Source of the DNA: Chrysopilus asiliformis
Taxonomy: Eukaryota; Arthropoda; Insecta; Diptera; Rhagionidae
Length of the DNA: 64,000 bases
Direction of reading: 5' to 3'
NCBI GenBank assembly: GCA_964034945.1
Contig: OZ035961.1
Span: 93,275,991-93,339,990, forward strand
Part shown: piece by piece, positions 1 through 11,833 of the stretch
Layout of the letters: the number at the start of each line of letters is the position of its first letter
How positions within the stretch are numbered: position 1 is the first letter of the stretch
The notes under the pieces: generated by a model
What the model saw: only the letters and a program-made list of their open reading frames with translations
What the model was told of the DNA's origin: nothing
Database searches by the model: none
Translations under genes and position numbers: made by a program

Positions 1-1749
1 TATCCATCAAAAAAGCACCACCTTTTTTTTATAGTTCCAGTCAAAGTTTAGGGGAAGACCCTTTAACGTCGAAGCACAGCTCAGGAATTTTTTTAAATAT
101 TTTTTTTTCGCCGGTGAAATTTTTTTTCGAAAACAACAAACCGCAACGCAATCGGTCTTATAGTTTAACACCTTGACTGCCATGGCTATCATTTTTGATA
201 GCCAATGAAAAATGGCACAAGTTTTATGAGAGGTCCCGGTTATTATTTTCGATAGCCAGCGGCGGCTTCATGCAACGTATTTTCGGTCGACCGATAAGGG
301 AATCCTTTTTCACAAAAACTGATTAAACAGGCCGACACTCACTCTGGGGCACACGCTATAAGAATCTTTTCTAATTAATTTGGAGTCGCTGAATCCGAAT
401 CTGGCCGTAGTTCAGCCGGATCAGCTCTTGTTTTTAAAATATGAAGAAAAAAAGAATTGTTGATTTCCATATTATAAATATTTAAACCACTTTATGAATC
501 ACCCTTCATATTTGAAAAACGAGAGTTGGTACAGCCAAAATTCTACCAGATTCGGATTCAGCGATCCCAAATTACCCAGAAAATACTCTTATATCGTATG
601 CACCAGAAAGAGTGTCGACCTGCGTAATAATTTTTGGTCATCTAAAGATTTCCTTCGACTACTCATTTTATCGAAAATAAGTTACATACATTCATACATA
701 CACACATATATTCTACAGGTCTTGGCATTTGCTTTAAATATTTGCAAAATTTGTTCGGCAGTCAACGTGTTAAAAGTTAACAAGGAAAGAGGTGCCGACA
801 GAGAGAGGAAAGGATAATATAGTATTTTATCTTTTATTCTGCAATTATTTTTACCTAAGAATATTTCATAAGGGTTTCAATGTGGGGGGCACACAAAAAA
901 TGTTCACGGGGAGGAGGGAGAGGTGCAAAATTTATTTGCTTGTACTGGAGAGTAATGTTTATTTTTGCCTTAAAGCCTTAGAAGTTATATTCGCTTAAAA
1001 AAATTTCTATGGATGAAAATTATCACTTCCTTGATAATTGCCAAAACTTTTTGCATTTATTATGTTATTAAATTTATAACTGCTAAATTTTCATAATCGT
1101 TTGGTTAGTATATTTAAGAAAGTAATCAGAAAACATTTTAAATATCAAGTTTTTTAAATTAGATTCAAGACGTTTAGCTTTTTCGTTCACTTAATACTGA
1201 AAATAATAATACCGAAGCCTTTTTTGGTTACTACTGACCCTGTGTAGCCACTAATAAACTCAAAGTTCAACTTTATAAAAGCAAAAGGCACATCAACGTT
1301 GGAGGTCAGTAAAATACACTGAAATAGTTTTGACACAAATGCAAACTTTTCGAATGAGCTTCAGTTTTTTTTTGTTTGACTCTACTAGTAACGATTAAGA
1401 AAATATTTCCTCACAACAAAATCCAAGCGGCAACGAGAACTGAAATAGGTAGTAGTTTATCAAAGTTAGTCATAAATTTAGCCTTTTTAGAACCCCTATT
1501 TTCTTCTCTCGTCTTACTTTTTCGGGGGTTTTTTGTATAAGATATTTAATATTGCCGTCACACTGCCGCAAATCGTATTTCCCCTAAAAGTATCACGTAT
1601 CTAAACACTACAGTAAATAAAGAAAAGAAAAAAACTACCAAATGGGGCTAAAAAATACCGTCTCCACTTTTAGTTCGTTATGAACTAAACCAAATCTTCT
1701 ACACTAGTATTGGAAACTACACAAACAATTGGCACATGAAATTACTTAC
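1..1749. other. Presumed last intron of the phosphatase gene; no exon seen
   Basis: The minus-strand exon ending at 1750 has a good gtaagt donor, so transcription continues leftward here. I see no SSDNIT-type terminal PP2C exon in this stretch, which implies an intron of more than 1.7 kb that leaves the window. It holds a 70-bp repeat at about 28-100 that recurs at 62330-62405, and two short pieces (about 370-410 and 535-575) resembling the 121-bp unit of the tandem array at 45.8-46.7 kb. Confidence 0.5.
28..100 (+). repeat. Short dispersed repeat, copy 1
   Basis: The stretch containing tatagttccag, ttaggggaagac and cgaagcacagctcagga is found again at 62330-62405 with few changes, in the same orientation. 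The rest of the parent element is not recognised. Confidence 0.6.
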
Positions 1750-3321
1750 CAGGATCGCGTTGAATTTGTGTGTATGCAGCGAAAGCCAGATCCTCCTCGT
1801 TGACGAAGTCCCAAAGTCCATCACAACCGATGATCAGAAAATCTTCTTCGCCATCCAAATCTAAACAGACAATGTCTGGATCGCTCGTTACATACGGTTT
1901 GCAAGTTATATCACCTAGAAATGATCACAAACATTACTAAACACCCTGTGTTATATTTGAAATAACAAACCGATAGCTCGAGTCACATTCAGAATGCCGT
2001 TAACACGCATGGAGCCACCCCAAAACATAACGTGGCCACCTTCATTTTCAATACGTTCCACTTCATCCTGGAAAATAAATTCACGTTAGTATCAACGTTT
2101 TTTCTAAGTCAATTGGCGTTGCTTACCGGGCAGGTGGGCTTATGAGGCTTTACAATTTGCATAACTTGTCCATTTTTCACCATCAACGCTCTAGAGTCGC
2201 CCGCCCAGCCCACAAATAGCTTCTTTTCGAAGCGACGCAACAGGGCACAGACAGCTGTGCTTCCGCCCTTCAACGAATGCTTCTTGCATTTCTGGATGAA
2301 CTTTGCGTCTGTTGTTTGGAAAGCGTTTTTCATCGCCAAAGCTGGGTCTGTTGGATAGTTGGGATCATTGGCGAGGAGATACGGGAGCTGAGAAACACTA
2401 TAGAACGCCGCATTAATACCATCGTGGCCATCGAATACTGCATAGAAACTGGATCGCTGGGCGGATTCGTTATTCGAGGATGTATCAAAAGCACCATCAA
2501 AATCTGAAACGAAGGCGTTACGTATAAAGCTGGTCGTTGAATTTTAAAAAATCTCATGTTTTTATTTACCTGGAATGCAAACATGTCGATCTTCCATGGT
2601 TCGACGGGTGTTCCTTATCGCGCTGACAACGCAATCCGGTGGGGTGAAGGTGTCCACTCGCATAGACAGAATTTTGCTGAGCTCAGAGTTGTCTGCCAGA
2701 CGATGACACAATTCCTTGAGAACGGTGAGGAAGATTTGTTTTATTTTCGATGAATCATAAGCTAAAATGAGGTGAATTTCGTTAGATTTAGTGGAAATTC
2801 AATGCAGTGGAGGTGGACTAACTTTCTTTGGTTGCATCGAAGCCAGCTATTTCGGGACACTTCCTATACTCCTGCTGGACATTTTCCAACACAGATCTAG
2901 TGATGGGGGCGAAGAGGCTGTTGGGACATTTCCTGAAATCAAATTGCGTGAATTACACTTGAATGGGGCGAATTTCGGAAAACGACCTACCTTTGCCACA
3001 GGTACTGGAATGACCAATTGCTGACCTCAGCGGGAATCTCTGATTCATCTAATTGATAGGAACAGGACTTTATTAAAAACTGTTCCTCTGAGAAATTCTT
3101 GGCGAGCTCCTCGAGGAAAAGCCGGCATCCATTCGGAAATTCGATTTCGTTCATAGTCTGCTGAAAATGAAAGAAAAACACACGATTAGCACTTGGCATT
3201 GAACGAATTGTTATTGAATCGTTGTGAAAACATGTTTTTCCGGGGAGCGGGGAAAATGAGGTTGAATTTTCCTCTGCTCCACCCGAATCCATGTTGATGC
3301 GCAACAAACCTCGGACATCAT
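1750..3321 (-). CDS. PP2C-type Ser/Thr phosphatase, PPM1F/POPX class (7 exons, 3' end off the left edge)
   Basis: I joined seven exons: 3310-3321, 2991-3160, 2823-2932, 2570-2761, 2127-2503, 1971-2067 and 1750-1914. All introns are GT-AG and all phases agree, giving about 374 residues. The start is the first of two adjacent ATGs; the 12-nt first exon is the least certain part. PP2C marks in order: AIRNTRRTMEDRH (about 145-157), FYAVFDGHDG (181-190, metal-binding D186/G187), GGSTAV (241-246), GWAGDSRA (260-267), PHKPTCPDE (281-289), GILNVTRAIGD (near 320) and IIGCDGLWDF (348-356, metal-binding D351). The usual last metal-binding Asp, in an SSDNIT-like block, is missing because the final exon lies left of the window; the exon at 1750 ends at a gtaagt donor. 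The family dephosphorylates Ser/Thr in the cytoplasm with Mg/Mn. The PPM1F assignment rests on the long N-terminal extension and the RNTRRxMEDRH block. The fourth position of the DGH motif is HDG rather than the commoner HGG. Confidence 0.9.
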
Positions 3322-6237
3322 CTTCGTTTTCTCTCAGAAATTCGTTTTCGGTGCAAGTTTGACTGAATTCAAGGCGGGCAATTTAACTACACTAACTAAT
3401 TAATGATTAAAACTATTCTCGCTGGATTTTCGATAGAATTTCAGCTGATTTCACTGTTTTGAGCGCCGTTTGAAACATCAAACATTAGTCATGAACACAG
3501 GTTTGTCACTTATACTGTCAAACTATCGCATAGATACTAGCGCCACCATAATGAATGATGGACAGAATGAAGAAGATCCGTTGACAGCAATGACCGTTGA
3601 CTTTTTCCTCATTAACTTGTATAATTTTACTTTGTAATTTGATTTTAATGATTAAAACAGTGTTTTTATCCTCAAAGAACACAAAACAGCTATTTTGGAT
3701 GGCCAATAAATTCCATATTCACGAGAAAAGCAATATTTGAAACGGTTTGCGCCTGAAATTGTTAGCCTAGACACGTTTCAAATCACTTTTAATACCTAAA
3801 ACGCCCAAACCTTCCAAGAAAAAAAAATTCGTTACTTTTAAATTTTTTCAAAATATTCTCGCAAAAATTTCGAAAAACGGTTGAAATTTTACAGTTATTG
3901 AAATTTTACATGGCATGAAACCGTTAAAAACTGTAAAACTAAACATGTTTTTATAAGGAGAAATGACTTAACCAAATTTTCGATGCACAGTTATATTATC
4001 TAAATTTTTTAAAAAAAATTTTTGGGATAAAAAAACGGAAAGTAAACAAAAACTGGGTAAGATCACAACATTTTTTAGAAGTTATTCCAATATTTTGTGG
4101 TTAAATTAAATTTAGTGAGCTCAACTTTTAAAAAACGACTATAATTTTATTATTGAAAGCCCGAATGTATGCAATATTTGAAGATTCACACTGAGAAAAA
4201 ATGTATGTATATCTATGGTGTTCTTGTTCTGGTCGGTGGCGGCGCTAGTGTCTGATAAAAGGATTTCTCCATGCTCCTGAAAGTTCCTGAAAAGATAACG
4301 GAAATGTCCTTTTTCCAATTTTTCTCGCAGAAACATGCTTTGGGAGGTTTTCAGGGTTGCTTATCACGAATCTGGAGTTGGAATTTCAAAATTCGAAACG
4401 GAAGGTCCTGTATGAATAACATTTTTTCCCAAAACTTTTTAAGTTATTTATGGTTTTTTGGCATTTTAAATTTTATTACGAAGGGTCTGCTGGTATAATA
4501 TAAAAGAGAAATTTGATTCTTTAACATTATTAAGGAGAAAATCTATAGTCTCTTTATGATTGAAGAAACTGTGACGGAAGGATCTTTTTTTAAATCAAAA
4601 TTTCGGAAGGTGTCCAAAAAACATGTTATTTTTTTTTATCATTTCAGGAGTTTTTATCCATTAAACTGCCAGTAGTATTTTGGTTTATTGTGAAATTTTG
4701 TAAGAAAAAATGTAAATTTTACTTAAAAAAAGGATTTATCTACATTTCCATACATCTTATATTATCTGGAAACAATTTTTGGACATTTTGTTATCCAAGT
4801 TATGTTAATTAACCATGATGAAGAAAAAAAAACCAAAGGAAAATAAAAACTAACACGAAGGAATTGAAAAAAGTGTTAATTTCAAGTTAATTAGATTTGA
4901 CGTGCAACATAAATTCAAGTTTTACTATTTTCCATTTTATGCTGGGTTGTCTCCTCAATTAATTTCCATCGTTCGCCCTTTTTATGGTTCTCACGTTTTT
5001 ATTCTTTGTTCCCTAAATCTTTTTCATTAAGGTAGAAAAACTGCAGTATGATACAATCAAATAGGACACGATTTATACGACTTTGTTTTTATTTTTTTTA
5101 ACACCAAGGAAAAATTATTTAATTAAATTAAAATACTAGACATGGATTCGAACTGCAACAATGTTTAATACTAAATTATAAATGTCTTGTGCAAATAAGT
5201 TTTTTGAAAAATCTTCAATAAAAATAATGACATTTAAAAAAAAAACTTTTTAACTGTAATTTTTTTTCATAAAACATCGCTTTAAAATGTTGGCAATCTA
5301 AAAGATAAATCTATGGAACGATGATGTGACAAGCATTACAAGTATCAGTCTTAACACTTTTTATCTATTGTCGTGTGATTTGTAATCACAATTTTCACTT
5401 AGCAATGGGTACAAATTACTCTTGAAATTTATACAAATACCAAATGAAGATATACTTATGTTCGTGTAATGAATTAAGAAAACTGGTTCGAATCATCTTT
5501 GCAATTGCTGATATGATTTTGTTTAACTTTTTTTTTTCTTAACAGAGAAAAATTTCCATTCTCGGGTATTTAGTATGAGAAGAGCAAAATGACGATCAGT
5601 AAGGTAAGAAGCATAATAATGCTGTGAGGTAGATGAGTAGCATAGCAAAATAAGGAAAAATAATACCAAATAGAAAACGGAAACATGATTGATGTGGAAT
5701 TAATTACGCGATTATGCAGAAGCGCATAAATCAAATAATTGTACAGATATCTCTGCAAGAAGTCACACGCGATAATAGAGTGCAATTCCAAGAAAAATGA
5801 ATCTCACTTGGAAATATATTTCAAATATTTGAAAATTCAACTCATCAGTGGATTTTAAATATTTCTGAAAATACAACCACCGAAACAGAGGTTTCATATT
5901 ACCTTTGGAATTTTTATTAGGTTTGCTGGAACAATCAAATTTAATATATTTAAAAAAAATCATTTTATTTTTCGGTTTTAGGTAAAAAGTACGCTTTTTG
6001 ATAGAATTGCAATATTTTGAACGTTTCGAAAATTTTAAAACCTAAGTCTTTTTATGGAAGCATTTTGTTTTTTATTTATGTTGTTTACATGAATTGTTTA
6101 CATGTGTTGGAGTTCAATTAAGCGTAAACAACAGGGTTTTTAAAGGGTAACTTATGTATCAAAAACTGTTTTTCGTTCATTTGCACAAAAATCTCGCTGG
6201 ATAGTTTTTACAAACCCATTACCCATCCTTTATAATT
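3322..6237. other. AT-rich intergenic DNA upstream of the phosphatase
   Basis: Many A and T runs, short frames only, no recognised family. The first few hundred bases left of about 3.6 kb should include the phosphatase promoter on the minus strand, but I see no clear TATA or initiator there. Confidence 0.4.
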
Positions 6238-6720
6238 AGGGTGACCATTAGGATCCCGTTTACCCAGGACAGGAAACTAAACGTTTGTCCATAATTATTC
6301 AATTTGGGGTTATTAGCTATCAAATGCTGAAAACACGATAACTAAATATCCGAAACAGACTCAATTTCGTTTTTTTCGTCGATTGCAGACTCAATTTCGT
6401 CCATTGCAGGTTTTTTTTATTGTGTGGGGGGGTGGCGGTGAAGAGTTTTTTGTGTAGGACATAACGCACGACACTTTCAATTTCATCTTTATTCGAGGAA
6501 TATAAAAAACCAAAATTTATTTATACAACATAATAAAAAAAACAGTTTTTTTTTAAATCCAGAGGGAGAAAGGGCACGGCTCGTCTTTTCCTTATGTGTG
6601 AGCGTTTTTGATTCCGGCTGGCGATTGCTGTAAATAATTTTTCTTCATTTGCGGCGCATTTTTCCAAGAAATTACCACTTAGGCCGCATGCATCTCAAAA
6701 GTTTTGGCCTGCGGCGCATT
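6238..6720 (+). repeat. Dispersed repeat with AGGGTGACCAT end and GCGGCGCA core, copy 1
   Basis: It begins AGGGTGACCAT and carries GCGGCGCAT twice (near 6652 and 6712). The same combination occurs at 31420, 39966-40220 (reversed), 48380 and 59094. It looks like a non-autonomous DNA transposon family of about 0.5 kb. The right boundary is approximate and I did not identify the superfamily. Confidence 0.5.
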
Positions 6721-7095
6721 CGTCTTTGTTGGCGCTTTTGCAGTTTCAGTCCATTGATTGTGAAATGCTCTAGAGTTAATTTTCACTTCTGTATATCTTG
6801 ATTTAAATCATTGCACAGCACTCGGTTTAAAAAACTTCGCTTCGTGCGTACATTTATTTATTTATTAATTATTTTTCACCGGAATTTTTGGTTTTCGTTC
6901 AAGTAATGTTTTGTTTTTTGTTATGTAAGTTTAAATCTAATATTGAGTTATACTTAAAAAATACTTGAAAGCTGATTTGAAAGCTTCTTTGATACTTCCA
7001 GCTTGTATTTTCGAGCATTGTCGAATTTTAGCATGCAACCTTTTCAACAGCTCTGAAACTGCTGAGAATTCCTCTTGCTGAAATCGAAACATTGC

Positions 7096-7402
7096 CAGAG
7101 AACAAATAATCTAGAGAATAAACTCTTAGAACAAATTTTTGACAAATTTCCCCTTCGAAGGGGGGAAAAATGTCCCTATCATTCACTAGCTACGGCCTAA
7201 AAGTTAATTACTTTTAGACTAGGGAGCACGAAGCAGAGAGAAAATTTTCTAATCATTTTCGTCGTATCTATTCAATGAGATGGAGGAATCGAATGGATAA
7301 TTTTTTCCGTGTTACATCGGATCCTCTTGTTCATCTCACAGTGGAAAAATTTTCTCTAAAAATTTGTTCTAAGAGTTTATTCTCTAGATTATTTGTTCTC
7401 TG
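7096..7402. mobile_element. hAT-like MITE with 7-bp target duplication
   Basis: This 307-bp element has inverted ends of about 45 bp, beginning CAGAGAACAAATAATC on the left and ending with its complement. It is flanked by direct repeats ACATTGC at 7089-7095 and 7403-7409. The CAGAG start and 7-8 bp duplication fit the hAT superfamily. It contains no transposase and is non-autonomous. Confidence 0.8.
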
Positions 7403-7409
7403 ACATTGC

Positions 7410-9463
7410 TTTCAATTGGCGTTAAATTCATACTCCCACAAGGAATCAGTTAATATTTGAAAGGTCAAAGAAACTTGTTCACATTTAATATACACTAAAA
7501 AACACGGATCTTAATAAAGAAGAGGATCTCATCGATACAGATTACATTATTTACATTCTTTACATTGTTTACCAAATTGTACTGTTTGCAAACAATTGAT
7601 CGTTTACACGTAAACTATTGTGTAAAATACGTTTTGTAAACAGTCTGCACAACACAGCTTCAATATCATCTTTTCCCAGATTAATCCAAAATAAATATGT
7701 AAACAGTCCGCACAACACTTTATTTTATTTGATTCTTATTTTTTTTGAAAGAGTTCAGATTTAGGCTTCTCTTCTTGAAAACGTCGTGCTTTTCGCCCCA
7801 AAAGACTGTTTTGAAATATAAGGATTCCTCCATGCATTTCAATCTGGATCAGACTAATGAAAGTGGCTATTAAGGGGAATGTCCGCCTTCATTAAAAAGA
7901 TCGCACAGCTCCAAAGCCAATTAAATCGAACCAGTGTGCGCAGTTGGTTTCTGACTATAAAAAAAATGGTGGCTACTGATGAGTATTTACCTGTTGGTAA
8001 CTCAAAAGGCACTTAAATAGGCCCAATTAGAGGAAAACAATCGACACCACAAACCTGCCAGCATTTTTCATCGCAATAAGCGCGCATTTTATGTGATAAA
8101 CTCCATCGACAAGGGAATTAACATGAATTCTATGTAAATCCAAATGGAATCTGTATCTGAAACCCAATCCAAATACTTGCTAGTGGCGACCAAATAGCGT
8201 ATACTGAGCTACCAATAAACAAGTTACCAGGTGAGAATCAAACATGTATCCCAATCGCAATAGCAGAATAAAAGTTGAAACATCATCAGTTAGCAGTGGA
8301 GAAGGAATGGTGGCTGCATAGCAGTAACAAATAATGTGACGTGATATCCAATTTTCACCTTAACAATCAATTAGCACCTTTTCTGTATCTATTTCAAGCC
8401 TCTACACTGATGACGTCTACCGTGACCATTCCAATGCCACTGAATATAGGAAATCTTGAAACCAAATCCTCATGTAAAGCTACTCGCGTAGTAGCAAACT
8501 ATGTCAAAATGACGTCGCGGATGAGCATAAGACGAGTCAGAAGCGGGCAATCGTCGACTTAAGTGGCAACAGACTGGATTGAAGCAGCTCAGAAGCGCAT
8601 AACGAGAACATTAAGATCAGCGCAATTGTAATTCGTTGTAATGTAATCGCATCATGTTTGTCGTGTTCTGAAGCCGCGGTGCCCAAATTGGAAGTCGCGA
8701 ATAATGCTGAAGCCAGCTAAACTGTCGCATAAAACATGACACCGGACCAAATCGGACATGCATTACTCTTTTATTATTAGAACAAGGTGAGGTGACAATG
8801 AGTGCACTGAACGAATTGATTTATTCGAGGAATTTCACTGCATTCGCTTCACTTTTGCAGAAAATAATACTCGAAGCCACGATTAGTTAGACGAGCTCGC
8901 CATAAAGAGACCTGATAAGTGATCTCACCTGCCTGCAAACGTGTAAATGAGTTTTCCACCTTTATGCTTTTTAAGCGCGGCTCCACACACTTTTAATCAA
9001 CCATTTTGACGACTCTTCTTGGGAAACGAAACGTTTATCGTTGAGCCAACAACAAAATTGGAGTACTTCTGGTTAATCAGTTGCGTTGTTGATTTAACAA
9101 AGGACATATTTAGTTTGTCATCCGGCAAATATGTGTACTGTGGCGGCCATTTTTTAGCGAAGATTGAACAAAACAATAAACGCGACATATGTCAGGTGGC
9201 AATTACATGGTTTTATTCCGGTGTTCGATTCTGCCATGTCAAAATACCAAAGAGACAATCAGAAGAGCCGAGGTAGCTGATCTTTGGTAACCATTTTATA
9301 TTAATAACTTGTATGCTACTAAATCGATCAGCTTTTTTTCTTCTGTTAAACGAAAATAATAATACAGTAAGATCGCGAAAAATCGAACCTAAAAAGACGA
9401 AGGTTGTCTCAGTTTTCGAGGAATTCGACTTACTGGATATTTAATTTCAAGAGTTTTAAACTC
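7410..9463. other. Intergenic DNA without recognised gene
   Basis: The 7.87-8.96 kb part is less AT-rich than its surroundings and free of obvious repeats, so it may be single-copy regulatory DNA upstream of inv. The open frame at 9019-9276 starts without ATG and matches nothing I know. Confidence 0.35.
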
Positions 9464-9466
9464 ACT

Positions 9467-9727
9467 GGGCCTTACCAATGAACATTTATAAAGTCGAGTT
9501 TAGTTAGTTTTGAAACTAGCGAATTTTAGTAGTTGACTTTAATAGCTCTTAACAACGAATTGTCGCTAACTGATTAGTAACAACTTAATGAAAGGCTAAA
9601 ATATTTTATTTTTTGTTATAGTCGAAACTAAATTTGCCATTGGTAATAATATAAAAGTCAACTACTAAAATTCGCTAGTTTCAAAACTAATTAAACTCGA
9701 CTTTATAAATGTTCATTGGTAAGGCCC
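9467..9727. mobile_element. MITE with near-perfect 74-bp inverted ends
   Basis: Left arm 9467-9540 and right arm 9654-9727 are complementary over 74 bp with one mismatch, starting GGGCCTTACCAATGAAC. The flanks carry a 3-bp direct repeat ACT (9464-9466 and 9728-9730). A GGG start with a 3-bp duplication is reminiscent of PIF/Harbinger, though ACT is not that group's usual target. The arm identity suggests recent insertion. Confidence 0.8.
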
Positions 9728-9730
9728 ACT

Positions 9731-10860
9731 AAGTCTACATTTTAATTCAAGATTATTTTCCTATCGAACGCACCTCAGTTCGATTTTTAAGATATCCAAT
9801 GCTTCCAGTTAGTGGATAATTCGACTTTTGGGATGTACTTTTAAATAATCAAACGTATTTTTAAAAATTTTAAATTATCGGACAAAGTTTTTGTTACGTT
9901 GGGTATTTGCAAAATCGAATGAACATTCATTGAATCTGCAATCCACAATTGTTAATTTTTTACATAAACGAAAAAAATCAATTCCATGTAACGAATCAAT
10001 TACATTGCCATAATGGAAATATAAGACGACGTGGAGCCCCAACAAAGACTTAAGAAGATGAAGCAAAGGGAACCATTTTAAATTGGTCATTGTGAAGCGT
10101 GAGCGTGGATTTAATTCTGAAGTGCGGTAAACATACTTTTCCTGTGTTGTCTCCTTATTCTTGAAATTTCTATATAGACACAGACAGGAGAAATACCATT
10201 TTTAAAGCAAAAACCAACCATGATTCGTATCCCAATCATCTCTAAAACAAAGGGAGCCCAACATAATCAAAATCACCACCACCACCCGCCCGGGCCAATT
10301 CCATTTCGCATCTTCAAGTCTCCAGGGAAGGATGAGGCTTCACCTAAACATCTTTTTGATCTTAAAACTCCATCGGTTTGGCGTTTCGAGTCGGCTCAGG
10401 ATTTCTGCCAAAGTAATTTCGTTATTCGAGGAAAATCTCCAAACAATGATGTCGACTTTGAATACCATTGCCTTGAAAATGTTTTGTTCCTTTATTAAAT
10501 TTTCTGGTTAAGATATTCCCGTGTTTTCCCTTCGACGTATACAGGATCGTTAGTCAGTGTGTTTGCATTTACTTTTCGCTATAACTTTTAATGTTTCGTT
10601 TTGTATTGCTTTTATCGTTGAAACGTATAACTTGTTTTATACCGCCTGAGGGGATTTTAAACAAAAGGTGAGACGATTGTCTTCTAATTTATAGTACAAC
10701 TTCTGCCAATAGCAGTTGATATTAATTGAGCCTTTTTGACTTCTTTGATATTTAAATACAGATATGTGGATATATTTTGCACGTATCGAAGTGTAAATCT
10801 AAACAATCGGTTGCTACTTTGTAGTACAATTGTTGAAATTCTTAATATATAAAAAAAATT
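9731..10860. other. Intergenic DNA with one short ATG frame
   Basis: The only feature is a 92-codon frame at 10220-10498 with a good ATG context (caacc before ATG), a HHHH stretch and a basic, proline-rich first half. No family is recognised and no splice context stands out. It is listed separately as a weak candidate. Confidence 0.35.
10220..10498 (+). CDS. Weak candidate small ORF, unknown product
   Basis: 92 codons from ATG to TAA. The start has an insect-like context. The first 45 residues are rich in H, P, K and N; the rest has no motif I know. It lies in a locally GC-richer 300-bp patch midway between the phosphatase and inv. A chance frame is at least as likely; cDNA evidence or conservation would decide. 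Confidence 0.2.
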   Translation: MIRIPIISKTKGAQHNQNHHHHPPGPIPFRIFKSPGKDEASPKHLFDLKTPSVWRFESAQDFCQSNFVIRGKSPNNDVDFEYHCLENVLFLY

Positions 10861-11545
10861 AAAAGCTTTTATTTAGCTTGTTTTTTTTGTATGTGTGTTT
10901 GTCTATCTGTCAGGGTCAAAACTTGTAATCTAATTTTCATTCAATTCCACTCTTCCGATTGACTTGAAATTTTGCACACATACGTAACTCCGATCACAAT
11001 ACAATAATTTCACTATTTCGTCCATGTAATGATAACTGAAGGTCCTGTAAGGATACTGTGATTATTTTTTTCTTCAAATTTTCCGGACAAAAAATCTCAT
11101 CTGGGTTTTTTTGGGATCGCTGAATCCGAGTTTGACGTTAAGAAGTCTGTAAGAATAGTGGCAGGAAGTCTGTAAGGATAACGTGATTATCCTTTCCCTT
11201 AAATTTTCCGGAAAAAACCTCATCTGGGGATTTTTGGGGTCGATGAATCCGATTCTGGAGTCAAAAAGTCTGTAAGGATATCTCAAAAGAAAGGATATAT
11301 GTATATTCGAAGACTAAAAACCAGCGTGGCGAAAGACAGACGTCAAAAAATGACTAAAAAGGAGAAAATAAATAAAATTGAAAAAAAAAATTATGAAACT
11401 TACTAAAAAAGAAAAATTTTTTTTGGGCGCAGTGTATCAGAAATAAGAGCGAGATAAAAGCATAACAAATAAAATGAAAAAAATATTTATCACATTTTTA
11501 TTTCTGACACACAGCGCCCAAAAAAATTTTTTTTCTAACCATTTT
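10860..11545 (-). repeat. Hairpin-plus-tandem-unit repeat family, copy 1 (reverse)
   Basis: The left end reads agcttttatttagcttg followed by a tgtctatctgtcagg block, the reverse complement of the right end of the copies at 17.9-18.35 and 45.5-46.8 kb. It contains about two diverged copies of the 121-bp unit (ctgtaaggata, tcatctgggg, gctgaatccga) and ends in an imperfect hairpin with gcgcccaaaaaaa on both arms (about 11425-11530). Confidence 0.6.
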
Positions 11546-11611
11546 TTTACACAAAAGTAATCAAACGTAATTAAAGAAAAAATTCTTTGACCTATTTTCA
11601 AGCCAATTTAA

Positions 11612-11829
11612 CACGTTCGTGATATTTGCTTTTTCAACTTTTTTTACATTTGGACATCGTGTACCACGGGTGGTACACTAGCGATTCGTTTTCTGGCGGT
11701 TGTGCGCCATCGGTGGTACACGGTGCGTGTTTTTATATTACTTCCACAAAAAAACTACCGCACTATTTACTCGCGCGGTTTTAAAAAACTGTACATGTAC
11801 CACCAGTGGTACACGATGTCACAAACGTG
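11612..11829. mobile_element. piggyBac-like MITE with repeated GTGTACCAC palindromes
   Basis: TTAA at 11608-11611 and 11830-11833 flanks a 218-bp element with inverted ends CACGTTCGTGA / CACGTTTGTGA. Inside are several TGTACCAC or GTGGTACA motifs, forming GTGTACCACgggTGGTACAC and similar palindromes. A second copy enters the right edge of the window at 63848. TTAA duplication is the hallmark of piggyBac-type insertion. Confidence 0.75.
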
Positions 11830-11833
11830 TTAA

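Noticed and set aside
5140..5500. tRNA B-box-like ggttcgaatc
   Set aside because: No matching A box or cloverleaf arms around it.
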